Made by a program: the position numbers and the translations under genes
Origin: Micrococcus terreus
GTDB taxonomy: Bacteria; Actinomycetota; Actinomycetes; Actinomycetales; Micrococcaceae
Direction of reading: 5' to 3'
Assembly (NCBI RefSeq): GCF_900116905.1
Contig: NZ_FPCG01000009.1
Span: 1-64,000, forward strand
Length of the DNA: 64,000 nt
The notes under the pieces: model-generated
Seen by the model: only the letters and a program-made list of their open reading frames with translations
Database searches by the model: none
Told to the model about the DNA's origin: nothing
Shown: positions 10,801 to 17,686 of the stretch, piece after piece
Numbering within the stretch: the stretch's first letter is position 1
Layout of the letters: every line of letters begins with the position of its first letter

Positions 10801-11041
10801 TTGCGGCGATCTCCCGCTGTTGTTCCGATGTCTTTGCAGCTGACAACGCATGCTCGACCAGTTGAGAGACATGCTGCGCCAGCGGTCGGACGACCGCATC
10901 GCCCGGCACATCCGAGACATCAGCACGCATGGCCGCGTTGTCCTGCAGCCGTTCCTTCACCGCCTGAGTCACGAGCTGTTCGTACACACCAGGGGCCAGC
11001 TGCGCGAGCCGTCCGGAACTCAGGACGCGAGGTTCTTCCAT
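7883..11041 (-). CDS. DEAD/DEAH-type helicase with PLD-like nuclease domain, DUF3427 family
   Basis: A 1052-residue multidomain enzyme. The N-terminal third holds a phospholipase D-like nuclease module with HAKxxxxxRDSG near residue 224 followed by GSSNLS. Then come superfamily 2 helicase motifs: Walker A (AATGTGKT, about 350), DEFH (about 445), the LTATP motif, and motif VI (QQLGRGLRR). The C-terminal 400 residues match the DUF3427 layout. The start at ATG 11041 is preferred over a frame reaching 11116 because a CATAAT box lies exactly six bases upstream, suggesting a leaderless transcript, and because the upstream codons overlap the purB control region. GC content is visibly lower than in neighbouring genes, suggesting acquisition. 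Such proteins are thought to act on foreign or damaged DNA; defence is an inference. Confidence 0.85.
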   Translation of the reverse strand: MEEPRVLSSGRLAQLAPGVYEQLVTQAVKERLQDNAAMRADVSDVPGDAVVRPLAQHVSQLVEHALSAAKTSEQQREIAARVIAALGDGYAPDQIAPGEAIRQLREVRPAIDLNQQSKERPETPFSDVALITNASSEPSIGSEIRAELDSADRVDLLCAFVKWQGLRTMERELAALKERGVPFRVITTTYIGATERLALDRIVREFGGEVRISYATKSTRLHAKAWLFHRDSGYSTAYVGSSNLSRAAMLDGLEWNVRLSNVMTPALIRKFEATFESYWDDDSFEPYNPDVDGDRLEREIKKGSFAGTTTPQLELRGLDVRPYPHQVLMMQDLAAERAEHDRHRNLLVAATGTGKTVIAALDYRDLITHAGRRLKLLFVAHRQEILEQARHTYRSVLSDPTFGELYVGGDRPTRWEHVFASVQSLGSYGIENLPAEHFDVVVIDEFHHAPAQSYELLLSHLRPQEMLGLTATPERSDGFNVKGIFGGRIASEMRLWDALDADILVPFHYFGIADDVDLSRVEWKNGQYDRTALGKVYTGNDARTRAILKALRDKVGDLTAMKALGFCATVDHAHYMAEAFTAAGIPVAVIVGDTDNAVRREALAQLRAGDIKVVFGVDVFNEGLDIPDVNTVLFLRPTQSATIFLQQLGRGLRRAHGKSVLTALDFVGHQRKEFRFDLKLRALTGVGRKQLVDDLHHDFPYLPSGSQIVLDEVARENILENIRTQVGLNVNQLAQDVRDHAGGRDVWKYRLADYLAESDRTVADVYRQGSNGRSWTTLRLRADRSEPSIHITTEAARETLKVGRLVHVDDRERADAYLRILTNGRLMHEMSTLEQQYARMLYFTVIHEKDRFTSFDDGLAWARGQRAFVEEAGQLLEHVVDVARNTPQPMNLDKETVLKSHAHYRREEALAGLDILGWRNQNMQHVEGVAWSEVYQLDALFVTSKKDSSGFSPTTMYRDFAVSPDRFHWESPNDTKASSTPGRRYLAKANGETHTALFVRERKKDEIGTVPFLNLGTVQFASWNNTERPMQITWDLDREMPLQVFRGASAAS

Positions 11042-11047
11042 GTCGCC

Positions 11048-11053
11048 ATTATG
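11048..11053 (-). promoter_or_regulatory. -10 box of a leaderless promoter (helicase gene)
   Basis: CATAAT on the minus strand, six bases (GGCGAC) before ATG 11041, so transcription would begin at the start codon. No convincing -35 box is seen. Confidence 0.45.
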
Positions 11054-11102
11054 TTCTGCGCCGCAGACACGATACGAAGCACCCCCTCCTCGAACCCAGT
11101 GC

Positions 11103-11108
11103 GAGAAT
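11103..11108 (+). promoter_or_regulatory. Possible -10 box before purB
   Basis: GAGAAT six bases before ATG 11115, back to back with the helicase promoter. The intervening GGAGG is too close to the ATG (one base) for an ideal ribosome site, which makes a leaderless start plausible. The box is a weak match. Confidence 0.3.
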
Positions 11109-11114
11109 GGAGGC

Positions 11115-12578
11115 ATGCCTGATCAGTCCGCCTCTGTGCCTGCCGCCGCGTCCGCCTCCACCTCCCCCGCCGGGTCCACCGCGGGGCGTCAGTCCCTGGC
11201 CGAGGCCGGCATCCCGGTCGGCCCGCTGGACGGCCGCTACCGCTCTGCCGTGGCGCCGCTGGCCGATCACCTCTCCGAGGCCGCGCTGAACCGCAACCGC
11301 ATCCACGTGGAGGTCGAGTGGTTCATCCACCTCTGTGCCCAGAGCGTGCTGCCGGGTCTCTCTCCGCTCACCGCTGAGCAGGAGCAGGGTCTGCGCGCCA
11401 TCGTGACCGATTTCGGCACCGAAGGCATCGAGGAGCTGGCCGGCATCGAGGCCATCACCGTGCATGACGTCAAGGCCGTGGAGTACTACATCTCCGCGCG
11501 CCTGGAGGACCTGGGCCTGGCCCACCTCAAGCCCCTCGTGCACTTCGCCTGCACCTCGGAGGACATCAACAACCTGGCCTACGCGGTAGGGGTGCGTGAC
11601 GCCGTCGAGCAGGTCTGGCTGCCCGCCGCTGACCAGGCCGTCGCCAAGATCACCGCCATGGCCGAGCAGTCCGCCGCCGTCCCCATGCTCTCCCGCACCC
11701 ACGGCCAGCCCGCCACGCCCACCACCCTGGGCAAGGAGCTCGCCGTCTTCGCGCACCGCCTGAACCGCCAGATGGACCGCATCCGTCAGCAGGAGTACCT
11801 GGGCAAGATCAACGGCGCCACCGGCACCTACGCCGCGCATCTCTCCGCCGCCCCGGACGCCGACTGGCAGCAGATCGCCCGCACCTTCGTGGAGCATCTG
11901 GGTCTGACCTGGAACCGTCTGACCACCCAGATCGAGTCCCACGACTGGCAGGCCGAGCTCTACGCAGACATGGCCCGCTTCAACCGCATCCTGCACGGGT
12001 TCTGCGTGGACGTGTGGTCCTACATCTCCATCGGCTACTTCAAGCAGATCCCCGTGGCCGGTGCGACTGGGTCCTCCACCATGCCGCACAAGGTCAACCC
12101 CATCCGGTTCGAGAACGCCGAGGCCAACCTCGAACTCTCCAACGCCCTGTTGGACTCCTTGGCCGCCACCCTGGTCGAGTCCCGTTGGCAGCGCGACCTC
12201 ACCGACTCCACCTCACAGCGCAACATCGGCGTGGGCATCGGCCACTCCCTGCTGGCCCTGTCCAACGTCTCCAAGGGCCTGACCCAGCTGGACGTGGCCG
12301 AAGATGTTCTCGCGCACGATCTCGACACCAACTGGGAGGTCCTCGGCGAGGCCGTCCAGACCGTCATGCGCGCCCAGGCGATCGCCGGAGTCGAGGGCAT
12401 GGAAGACCCCTACGAGCGCCTCAAGGACCTCACCCGTGGCCAGCGCGTGGACGGCGAGCGCATGCGCGAGTTCGTCCAGGGTCTGGGGCTCCAGCCCGAG
12501 GCCGAGGCCCGCCTGCTCGAACTCACCCCAGCCACGTACACGGGGTTGGCGCACCAGCTGGTCACGCCCCAGCAGTGA
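11115..12578 (+). CDS. purB: Adenylosuccinate lyase
   Basis: PurB splits adenylosuccinate to AMP and SAICAR to AICAR, two steps of purine synthesis, both releasing fumarate. The 487-residue protein has the superfamily signature GSSTMPHKVNP near residue 320, the TSEDINN segment near 158, the catalytic His in SRTHGQPATP, and DSTSQRNIGVGIGHS in the C-terminal helix region. The first 27 residues are an Ala/Ser-rich tail not needed for the fold. ATG 11115 is chosen because MPDQS is the first codon run with upstream signals; more upstream codons lie in the divergent promoter. Its stop overlaps the GTG of the next gene. Confidence 0.95.
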   Translation: MPDQSASVPAAASASTSPAGSTAGRQSLAEAGIPVGPLDGRYRSAVAPLADHLSEAALNRNRIHVEVEWFIHLCAQSVLPGLSPLTAEQEQGLRAIVTDFGTEGIEELAGIEAITVHDVKAVEYYISARLEDLGLAHLKPLVHFACTSEDINNLAYAVGVRDAVEQVWLPAADQAVAKITAMAEQSAAVPMLSRTHGQPATPTTLGKELAVFAHRLNRQMDRIRQQEYLGKINGATGTYAAHLSAAPDADWQQIARTFVEHLGLTWNRLTTQIESHDWQAELYADMARFNRILHGFCVDVWSYISIGYFKQIPVAGATGSSTMPHKVNPIRFENAEANLELSNALLDSLAATLVESRWQRDLTDSTSQRNIGVGIGHSLLALSNVSKGLTQLDVAEDVLAHDLDTNWEVLGEAVQTVMRAQAIAGVEGMEDPYERLKDLTRGQRVDGERMREFVQGLGLQPEAEARLLELTPATYTGLAHQLVTPQQ

Positions 12579-13267
12579 CCTCTGCAGCCTGGGTCCACGC
12601 CACCCTTCCGGTGCCCGCCCCGGAGCCGGTGGTGGACTACCTCCCCACGGTCCTGCTCGTGTTGGACCTGACGGGGGTGTTCTTCTTCGCCGTCTCCGGG
12701 TCACTACTGGCGGCCAAACGGCACTTCGACATCATCGGCTCCATGTTCCTGGCCTACCTGGTGGGTCTGGGCGGCGGCGTGATCCGCGACCTGATCATCG
12801 GCGATGACATCCCCAACGCCTTCCGTCAACCCATCTACCTGCTCCCGCCGCTGTTGGCCGTCGCGCTGGTCTACATCCACCTGGTGCACCAGGACCGGTA
12901 CCGCCGCCCGCTGCTGGTGTTCGACGCCGCCGGCCTCGCCCTGTTCTGCGTGCTCGGCACCCAGACCGCCATGAGCGCCGGCATGGGCCCGGTCCAGGGC
13001 GCCCTGCTCGGGGTGGCCACAGCGGTGGGCGGCGGCGTGATGCGCGATGTGGTGGCCAACGAGACCCCGCAGCTGTTCAACCGCCGCGGCGTGTACGCCA
13101 TCCCCGCCATGATCGGCGCGGGACTGGCCTCCTGGCTCGAGTTCTTCGGCTGGCTCAACTGGCTCACCGGAGCACTGATCGTCATCGCGGTCTTCACCCT
13201 GCGCGTGCTCTCCCTGCGCTTCGGCTGGACCGCCCCCGGCGCTGTCCACGGCGCACCCCTGCACTGA
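12575..13267 (+). CDS. TRIC-type cation channel (UPF0126 family membrane protein)
   Basis: A 230-residue protein with about seven hydrophobic helices and two internally repeated glycine motifs, GLGGGVIRD near residue 63 and AVGGGVMRD near residue 152, which are the hallmark of the trimeric intracellular cation channel/YadS family. The two halves are an internal repeat of three helices each. GTG 12575 overlaps the purB stop (GTGA), so translation is coupled to PurB. Bacterial homologues conduct potassium and sodium in vitro; the physiological role is unclear and nothing here ties it to purines beyond co-transcription. Confidence 0.85.
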   Translation: MTSAAWVHATLPVPAPEPVVDYLPTVLLVLDLTGVFFFAVSGSLLAAKRHFDIIGSMFLAYLVGLGGGVIRDLIIGDDIPNAFRQPIYLLPPLLAVALVYIHLVHQDRYRRPLLVFDAAGLALFCVLGTQTAMSAGMGPVQGALLGVATAVGGGVMRDVVANETPQLFNRRGVYAIPAMIGAGLASWLEFFGWLNWLTGALIVIAVFTLRVLSLRFGWTAPGAVHGAPLH

Positions 13268-13388
13268 CCCGCAGCAGGCTCGTCCCACACCGTCACCCAC
13301 CGGTAACACCGGTGAAACCACCGCTCGGCAGGATGGTGAGGTGCCGACGTCGGGAGATCCCTGACGCGCGCCGCACCGAAGGGGACCC

Positions 13389-13874
13389 ATGCGCTCATCC
13401 CATCTGATCTTCCACACCGTCCCCTGGGACCACCCCGTGGCCCACGCGCTGCGCCTGGCCCAGCACCGTGAACTCGAACGCATCACTCCCCCGGACAGCC
13501 GGTACGACGCCGGCACCGACCCCTCTCCCACCGACGATCCGCGCTACGTGATCGCCCAGCAGCGCACCACCCTGGATGCGATCGGAGGCGGCGGTTTCCG
13601 GCGGATCGACCCCGCCACCGCCGAGCTCAAACGGCTCTACCTGATGCCCATGTCCCGTGGGTCCGGGGTGTCCGCCGAACTGCTCACCGCGGTGGAGGAC
13701 GCCGCGCGGGAGGCCGGATTCACCCGGCTGGTCACCGAAGCGGCAGTGTTCCAGGACGCCGGTCGGAGGCTCTACCTCCGCGCCGGATTCACTGAGGCCC
13801 CGGCCTTCGAACCCTATGTGGGCGCGGTGGAGTCGGTCTGCTACGCCAAGGACCTGCCTACAGTGGACAGGTGA
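13389..13874 (+). CDS. GNAT-family N-acetyltransferase
   Basis: A 161-residue single-domain acetyltransferase. The acetyl-CoA pyrophosphate loop is recognisable after strand 4 (LKRLYLMPMSRGSGVSAELL, close to the V-x-P-x-x-R-G-x-G pattern) and the C-terminal LYLRAGF segment is the standard motif B region. Acceptor unknown. ATG 13389 follows AAGGGGACCC. The gap upstream (13268-13388) holds a small hairpin ACCGGTaacACCGGT and a two-mismatch relative of the dispersed 14-mer (13343-13356). Its last codons carry a TACAGT box that may drive the next gene. Confidence 0.8.
   Translation: MRSSHLIFHTVPWDHPVAHALRLAQHRELERITPPDSRYDAGTDPSPTDDPRYVIAQQRTTLDAIGGGGFRRIDPATAELKRLYLMPMSRGSGVSAELLTAVEDAAREAGFTRLVTEAAVFQDAGRRLYLRAGFTEAPAFEPYVGAVESVCYAKDLPTVDR
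13859..13864 (+). promoter_or_regulatory. -10 box of a possible leaderless promoter
   Basis: TACAGT followed by six bases (GGACAG) and GTG 13871. It lies inside the end of the acetyltransferase gene, so the lipoprotein gene could be transcribed alone as well as by read-through. Confidence 0.35.
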
Positions 13875-14377
13875 GCTCGCACCGCACCTCCCGCTCCAGC
13901 ACCTTGGGCTGGACCTTCCCGACGACGGCCCTCGCCCTGGCGCTGACCGGCTGCGGTCCCAGCGCGGGACACGAGGAGGTGGGCGCCTCCACGCCCAGCC
14001 CGAGTGTCAGCGCCCAGCAGATGAGCATCTTCCAGCTCTCCCCCGGGCAGTGCTTCGACCGCCCGGAGGCCGGCGACGGGCTCTACCGGGTCAGTGTGGT
14101 CCCCTGCGAGGTGGCGCACGATCAGGAGCTGTACGCCCTATTCCAGCTGGACCACTCGGAGTGGCCCGGCGAAGATGCCGCCCAGCGTGAGGCCACCGAG
14201 CGGTGCGCCGGAGAGTTCCTGGCCTACACCGGTGCCACCGCGGACGAGTCACGTTTGGGCTTCAGCAGCTTCGTCCCCTCGGAGGGCTCCTGGTCCGAGG
14301 GGGACCGTCAGGTGCAGTGCGCCCTGGAACTGGATTCCGGCGGACGGCTCCTGGGGCCCCAGGCCGGCAAGGGCTGA
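13871..14377 (+). CDS. Lipoprotein with septum-formation-like domain
   Basis: 168 residues starting at GTG 13871, which overlaps the previous stop (GTGA). A short N-terminal hydrophobic stretch ends in the lipobox LALTGC, so the mature protein should be anchored to the outside of the membrane by a lipidated Cys. The domain that follows has the spacing LSPGQCF...VVPCEVAHDQE...CAGEF...VQCALEL, four cysteines in the pattern of the Septum_form family. A second protein of this type lies at 35236-35883. An exact copy of the dispersed 14-mer is built into the signal peptide (encoding FPTTA). Confidence 0.7.
   Translation: MSSHRTSRSSTLGWTFPTTALALALTGCGPSAGHEEVGASTPSPSVSAQQMSIFQLSPGQCFDRPEAGDGLYRVSVVPCEVAHDQELYALFQLDHSEWPGEDAAQREATERCAGEFLAYTGATADESRLGFSSFVPSEGSWSEGDRQVQCALELDSGGRLLGPQAGKG
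13916..13929 (+). repeat. Dispersed 14-mer, exact copy
   Basis: TTCCCGACGACGGC in the signal peptide of the lipoprotein, read here as FPTTA. Confidence 0.8.
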
Positions 14378-14547
14378 ACGTCCCGGACGCCTCCACATCA
14401 CGATCGACCCAGACTCCCAGGCGGGCATAACGATTGATGCTCGACTCCGCGGAGACCTTGACCACAGGCTCTGAATCGTTCAAAGGTGGCCGGGGGCGCT
14501 CGACTCGTTCGGCCCCGACACCCATCCACGGTTCAGAGGGAAACCAC

Positions 14548-15183
14548 ATGAGAATCACCAAGACCAGACTCGTGCCAGCCGTCCTGCTGGCCGGTGCGCT
14601 GACCGCCGGAGGTGCCTGGGCCGTCGTCGCGAATCCCGGGAACCTGGAGGACAGGCAGGGCGGGGCCGGCGTGGCCCAGGCCAACCCACAGGACGGATCA
14701 CCGGTCCAGGTGGACGAGAACGACAACGTGGTCAAGACCGCCGGGGAGACCGGGGGGCTGGTGGACAGCTCCGGCCAGGAGGTCTTCACCGTCCAGGTCG
14801 AGTCCGTCACCGCGCACCAGAGCTGCCCGGCCCGCGTGGGCGACCAGCAGCTGGAGAACGTCAACGGCACTTTCCTGTACGTGGACGTGAACGCCGAGCT
14901 GAAGCAGTCCGTGGACCAGTCCGTGGACGCCTCGCAGGACGAGCTGTTCCTGCCGCTGGCCACCGAGGCCTTCACCGTCACCGGCCCGGACGGCACCGTC
15001 TACGAGATGCCCGCCAGCGAGATGTCCTGGGGCTGCCTGAGCAATGACGAACTGCTGCCGCCGGTGATCAATCCCGGTGAGGCGCTGGAGGGGATCCTCG
15101 TGCTGGACGTCCCCGTCACCGAGGGCACCGTCAACTACGACCCAGACCGCACGGGCGGCTGGTCCTGGGCCTTCGGGTCCTGA
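14548..15183 (+). CDS. Exported DUF4352-like protein
   Basis: 211 residues. ATG 14548 is chosen because AGAGGG lies seven bases upstream and the N-terminus is then a good signal or anchor segment (LVPAVLLAGALTAGGAWAVVA). The mature part has the immunoglobulin-like layout of DUF4352/telokin-like domains: VFTVQVESV at the first strand, FLYVDVNAEL in the middle and GILVLDVPV near the end, with two cysteines that could pair. Such domains are usually extracellular and of unknown function. It is followed after 18 bases by the SLH gene and is probably co-transcribed with it. Confidence 0.65.
   Translation: MRITKTRLVPAVLLAGALTAGGAWAVVANPGNLEDRQGGAGVAQANPQDGSPVQVDENDNVVKTAGETGGLVDSSGQEVFTVQVESVTAHQSCPARVGDQQLENVNGTFLYVDVNAELKQSVDQSVDASQDELFLPLATEAFTVTGPDGTVYEMPASEMSWGCLSNDELLPPVINPGEALEGILVLDVPVTEGTVNYDPDRTGGWSWAFGS
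14620..14633 (-). repeat. Dispersed 14-mer, one mismatch
   Basis: GCCGTCGTCGCGAA on the plus strand, one base from the exact word, in the signal segment of the DUF4352-like protein (AVVAN). Confidence 0.5.
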
Positions 15184-15201
15184 TTCGAGGGGAATCCACA
15201 G

Positions 15202-16620
15202 ATGAAGACTCACCACACCGGCACACGCCGGCTGATCACCCTTGCCGTCACCGCGGGGCTGCTGACCGGCGGGATGGCCCCGGCCGCCGCCGCACCGGTC
15301 GCCGCCCCCGCAGTCAGCGCCTCCGTCACCACACCGGCAGCCGGACCGTCGGCGGTGGCCCCCCAGGCAGCCCTGCCCGCCGCCACGGACTGTGCCGCGA
15401 AGCCGTTCCCGGACAACACCCCGGGGACCGCGTACTACACCGCGGTGCGCTGGGCCCAGTGCTCCGGGCTGGTCTCCGGGTACGGGGACGGCACCTTCGG
15501 GATGAAGCGCCAGATCTCGCGCAATGAGACCGCGCAGATCCTGTTCCGCTACCGGGATCCCCGCTGGACGGCCCCCACCACCTCACCGTTCCGCGACCTG
15601 TCCCGGAGCAGCGTCTTCTACCAGGCCGTCACCTGGGGCAACAACGCCAAGGTCATCACCGGCTACGCAGACCGGACCTGGCGCGGACACCAGCCCATCA
15701 CCCGTGCCCACACCGCAGCCATGCTGCACCGGATGACCGGAGCGGCCTGGCGTGCACCCCACCTGGACCCGTTCCGGGACATCGCCTACGGCGGGCCGCA
15801 GTACGACAGCATCACCTGGGCCCACGTCAACGGGATCACCAAGGGCTACAGCGCCCGGGAGTTCGGGCCTCAGCGGAACATCACCCGCGCCGAACTGGTC
15901 ACCCTGCTCTACCGGCTGCACGTCACCAACGGCCAGTTCGTCACCTCTGCGCCCAACGCCTACGGCACCACCCAGTGCACCTCGAACTGCGTGCGGTACA
16001 CCACCGGCACCCTGAACATGCGCCGGGGCCCCAGCACGGACTTCCCCGTCATCACCCAGCTGGCGGCCGGGAAGAAGCTCAATGTGCGCCTGATCGGAAC
16101 CGGCTGGGCGTACGTGTGGGACGGGACGAGAGCCGGCTGGGTCAGCAGCCGCTACCTGACCTCGACTCCCCCGCGCCCCCCGGAGCCACCCAAGCCGCCG
16201 CAGCCCAGCCAGTACCCGCTGGCGGTGTACGGGACCCTGCGCAACGGACAGTCCGCGTACTTCCTGCTCAAGGACAAGACCATCTCCGAGGTGACCGTGC
16301 GCGTGAACGGGTACGGACTGTGGCTGCGTCCCGGCTACAGCTGGTGGTCGTTCATGATCCCCTCGACCTCCACCGACTCCGTGGTGGTGGAACGGATGAA
16401 GATCCGCTCCAGCCAGTACGCCAGCACGCTGCGGGACGTGGATGAGTGGGAGCGGTATGACCCCAGCCAGCCGCTGGCCTCGCAGAACTACAACCGCAAG
16501 CTGGTCACCGATCGGCAGGGTGTGCGGTCCTGGTCGTACATCGCCGGATCGCAGATGGCGTCCTACGTGAAGTCCAACGGGACCAAGATCATCGGCGGGG
16601 ACTTCCTGAAGAGGTTCTGA
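15202..16620 (+). CDS. Secreted SLH - SH3 - gamma-glutamylcyclotransferase-like fusion protein
   Basis: 472 residues. A signal peptide (about 1-31) is followed by an Ala/Pro/Val linker, three S-layer-homology domains (about 66-115, 125-180 and 188-242, each with the W-x-x-x-x-x-x-x-G-Y core), a bacterial SH3 domain (about 262-322, YTTGTLNMRRGPS), a Pro-rich linker, and a C-terminal domain from residue 337 that begins VYGTLRNG. This and the DEWERY segment near 412 are the substrate loop and catalytic-Glu region of AIG2/gamma-glutamylcyclotransferase proteins. SLH and SH3 parts should hold it on the cell wall. ATG 15202 follows GAGGGG. An outside cyclotransferase acting on peptidoglycan-like or gamma-glutamyl substrates is inference. 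Confidence 0.8.
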   Translation: MKTHHTGTRRLITLAVTAGLLTGGMAPAAAAPVAAPAVSASVTTPAAGPSAVAPQAALPAATDCAAKPFPDNTPGTAYYTAVRWAQCSGLVSGYGDGTFGMKRQISRNETAQILFRYRDPRWTAPTTSPFRDLSRSSVFYQAVTWGNNAKVITGYADRTWRGHQPITRAHTAAMLHRMTGAAWRAPHLDPFRDIAYGGPQYDSITWAHVNGITKGYSAREFGPQRNITRAELVTLLYRLHVTNGQFVTSAPNAYGTTQCTSNCVRYTTGTLNMRRGPSTDFPVITQLAAGKKLNVRLIGTGWAYVWDGTRAGWVSSRYLTSTPPRPPEPPKPPQPSQYPLAVYGTLRNGQSAYFLLKDKTISEVTVRVNGYGLWLRPGYSWWSFMIPSTSTDSVVVERMKIRSSQYASTLRDVDEWERYDPSQPLASQNYNRKLVTDRQGVRSWSYIAGSQMASYVKSNGTKIIGGDFLKRF

Positions 16621-16630
16621 CCCGAACAAC

Positions 16631-16674
16631 GCGCGGTGCCTGGGACCACACCCCTGGGCCCAGGCACCACGCGC
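16631..16674 (+). terminator. Hairpin after the SLH fusion gene
   Basis: GCGCGGTGCCTGGG pairs with CCCAGGCACC-a-CGCGC across a 14-base loop, 10 bases after the stop. There is no T-run, as is usual in GC-rich actinobacteria. A second small hairpin (CGGCCGcgaaCGGCCG) follows directly, and TGCACCG/CGGTGCA forms another at 16768-16791 towards the idi gene. Nothing else is recognisable in the 265-base gap. Confidence 0.6.
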
Positions 16675-16885
16675 CGGCCGCGAACGGCCGGTCTGTTGCG
16701 GCCCCCCACCAGTGCGGTGGATACGCCGAATCCCTGCCACGGCATACGGGGGTAGGGACGTTTTCATTGCACCGATCTGAGATACGGTGCACTGTCGATT
16801 GTAGCGTCCAGCCCTCGTCCGCTTCTACCGCCGGCCGTCGCTTCCGGCAACGATCCGGACACGATCCCGCCCAGTGATGGGCGCG

Positions 16886-17506
16886 TCAGACCCCTAGTTG
16901 ACCTGGGAGCTTGTCGAGCACCCCAGCTCTGACCTGGGAGACCAGCCACGGGCTGAAGGCGAATGGAGTGGACATCACAGCGGCCCGCAGATCGCTCGGC
17001 CGCACCCAGGAGAAGTCATCGGCCTCCTCCGGATCCAACGCGGGCTGCTGCGCGGAGCGGGCCACGAACACCGGACACACCTCGTTCTCCTCCATTCCCG
17101 CCGCATCTGCCGCGCGGTACCGGAAGTTCGGCAGTGCGGGGTGAATCTCCCCCAGCTCCATCCCCAGTTCCTTCAGGGCCCGACGACGGACGGCGGCCTC
17201 CACATCTTCTCCCGGTCCGGGATGGCCGCACACTGCGTTCGTCCAGACTCCGGGGAAGGCTACCTTCCCCAGGGCTCGGCGGGTGAGCAGCAGCCTGCCG
17301 TCGATGCCCAGGATGTGGCAAGAGAAGGCCTGGTGCAGCGGCGTCCCGCCCTCCGAGACGCGGCGATGCACGCTGGCCTTGGGCGTGGTGCCGATCGGTG
17401 AGCCAGCCTCGTCCAGCAGGACCACCAGCTCCACCAACTGCTCCTCGGCGCCCTGGGGCTGTTGGCCCTGCGATGCGCTCGTCTGCTCCTGCATGTCCTG
17501 CACCAC
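16886..17506 (-). CDS. idi: Isopentenyl-diphosphate delta-isomerase, type I
   Basis: Idi interconverts IPP and DMAPP, feeding the divergent carotenoid operon. The 206-residue protein is a Nudix-fold type I enzyme: TNAVCGHPG carries the catalytic Cys near residue 92, and MEENEVCPVF near 140 carries the metal-binding and catalytic Glu pair. A 20-residue Gln-rich N-terminus precedes the fold. The first codon may be GTG 17506 or ATG 17494; a GGAG lies just upstream of the former. Position next to crtE on the opposite strand supports a role in pigment supply. Confidence 0.92.
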   Translation of the reverse strand: MVQDMQEQTSASQGQQPQGAEEQLVELVVLLDEAGSPIGTTPKASVHRRVSEGGTPLHQAFSCHILGIDGRLLLTRRALGKVAFPGVWTNAVCGHPGPGEDVEAAVRRRALKELGMELGEIHPALPNFRYRAADAAGMEENEVCPVFVARSAQQPALDPEEADDFSWVRPSDLRAAVMSTPFAFSPWLVSQVRAGVLDKLPGQLGV

Positions 17507-17686
17507 TCCGTCTGTCTGCGCTGTCCGTTAGGATTATCTCCACCATCACGCTATTCGATTCCCTAACCGTTGATCGCCAGGCGACCAACGACGGCGGATC
17601 GGGAATCGCTCTGCGCAGCGTCCTCCCAACGTGTCACAGACACGGCCCCAGACCCGCCGAGACACCGACGACCAGGACGCACACGG
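17507..17686. promoter_or_regulatory. Divergent idi-crtE control region
   Basis: 180 bases between two divergent starts. GTTAGG (17527-17532) and CCTAAC (17561-17566) form an inverted pair, and a GATAAT sits on the minus strand upstream of idi as a possible -10. Related carotenoid operons in Corynebacterium are controlled by a divergently coded MarR repressor, but no such gene is present here. Assignments in this stretch are weak. Confidence 0.3.

Noticed and set aside
12014-12574. An upstream extension of the TRIC-type gene through purB
   Set aside because: It lies in the wrong frame of purB; the GTG overlapping the purB stop gives a normal-length family member.
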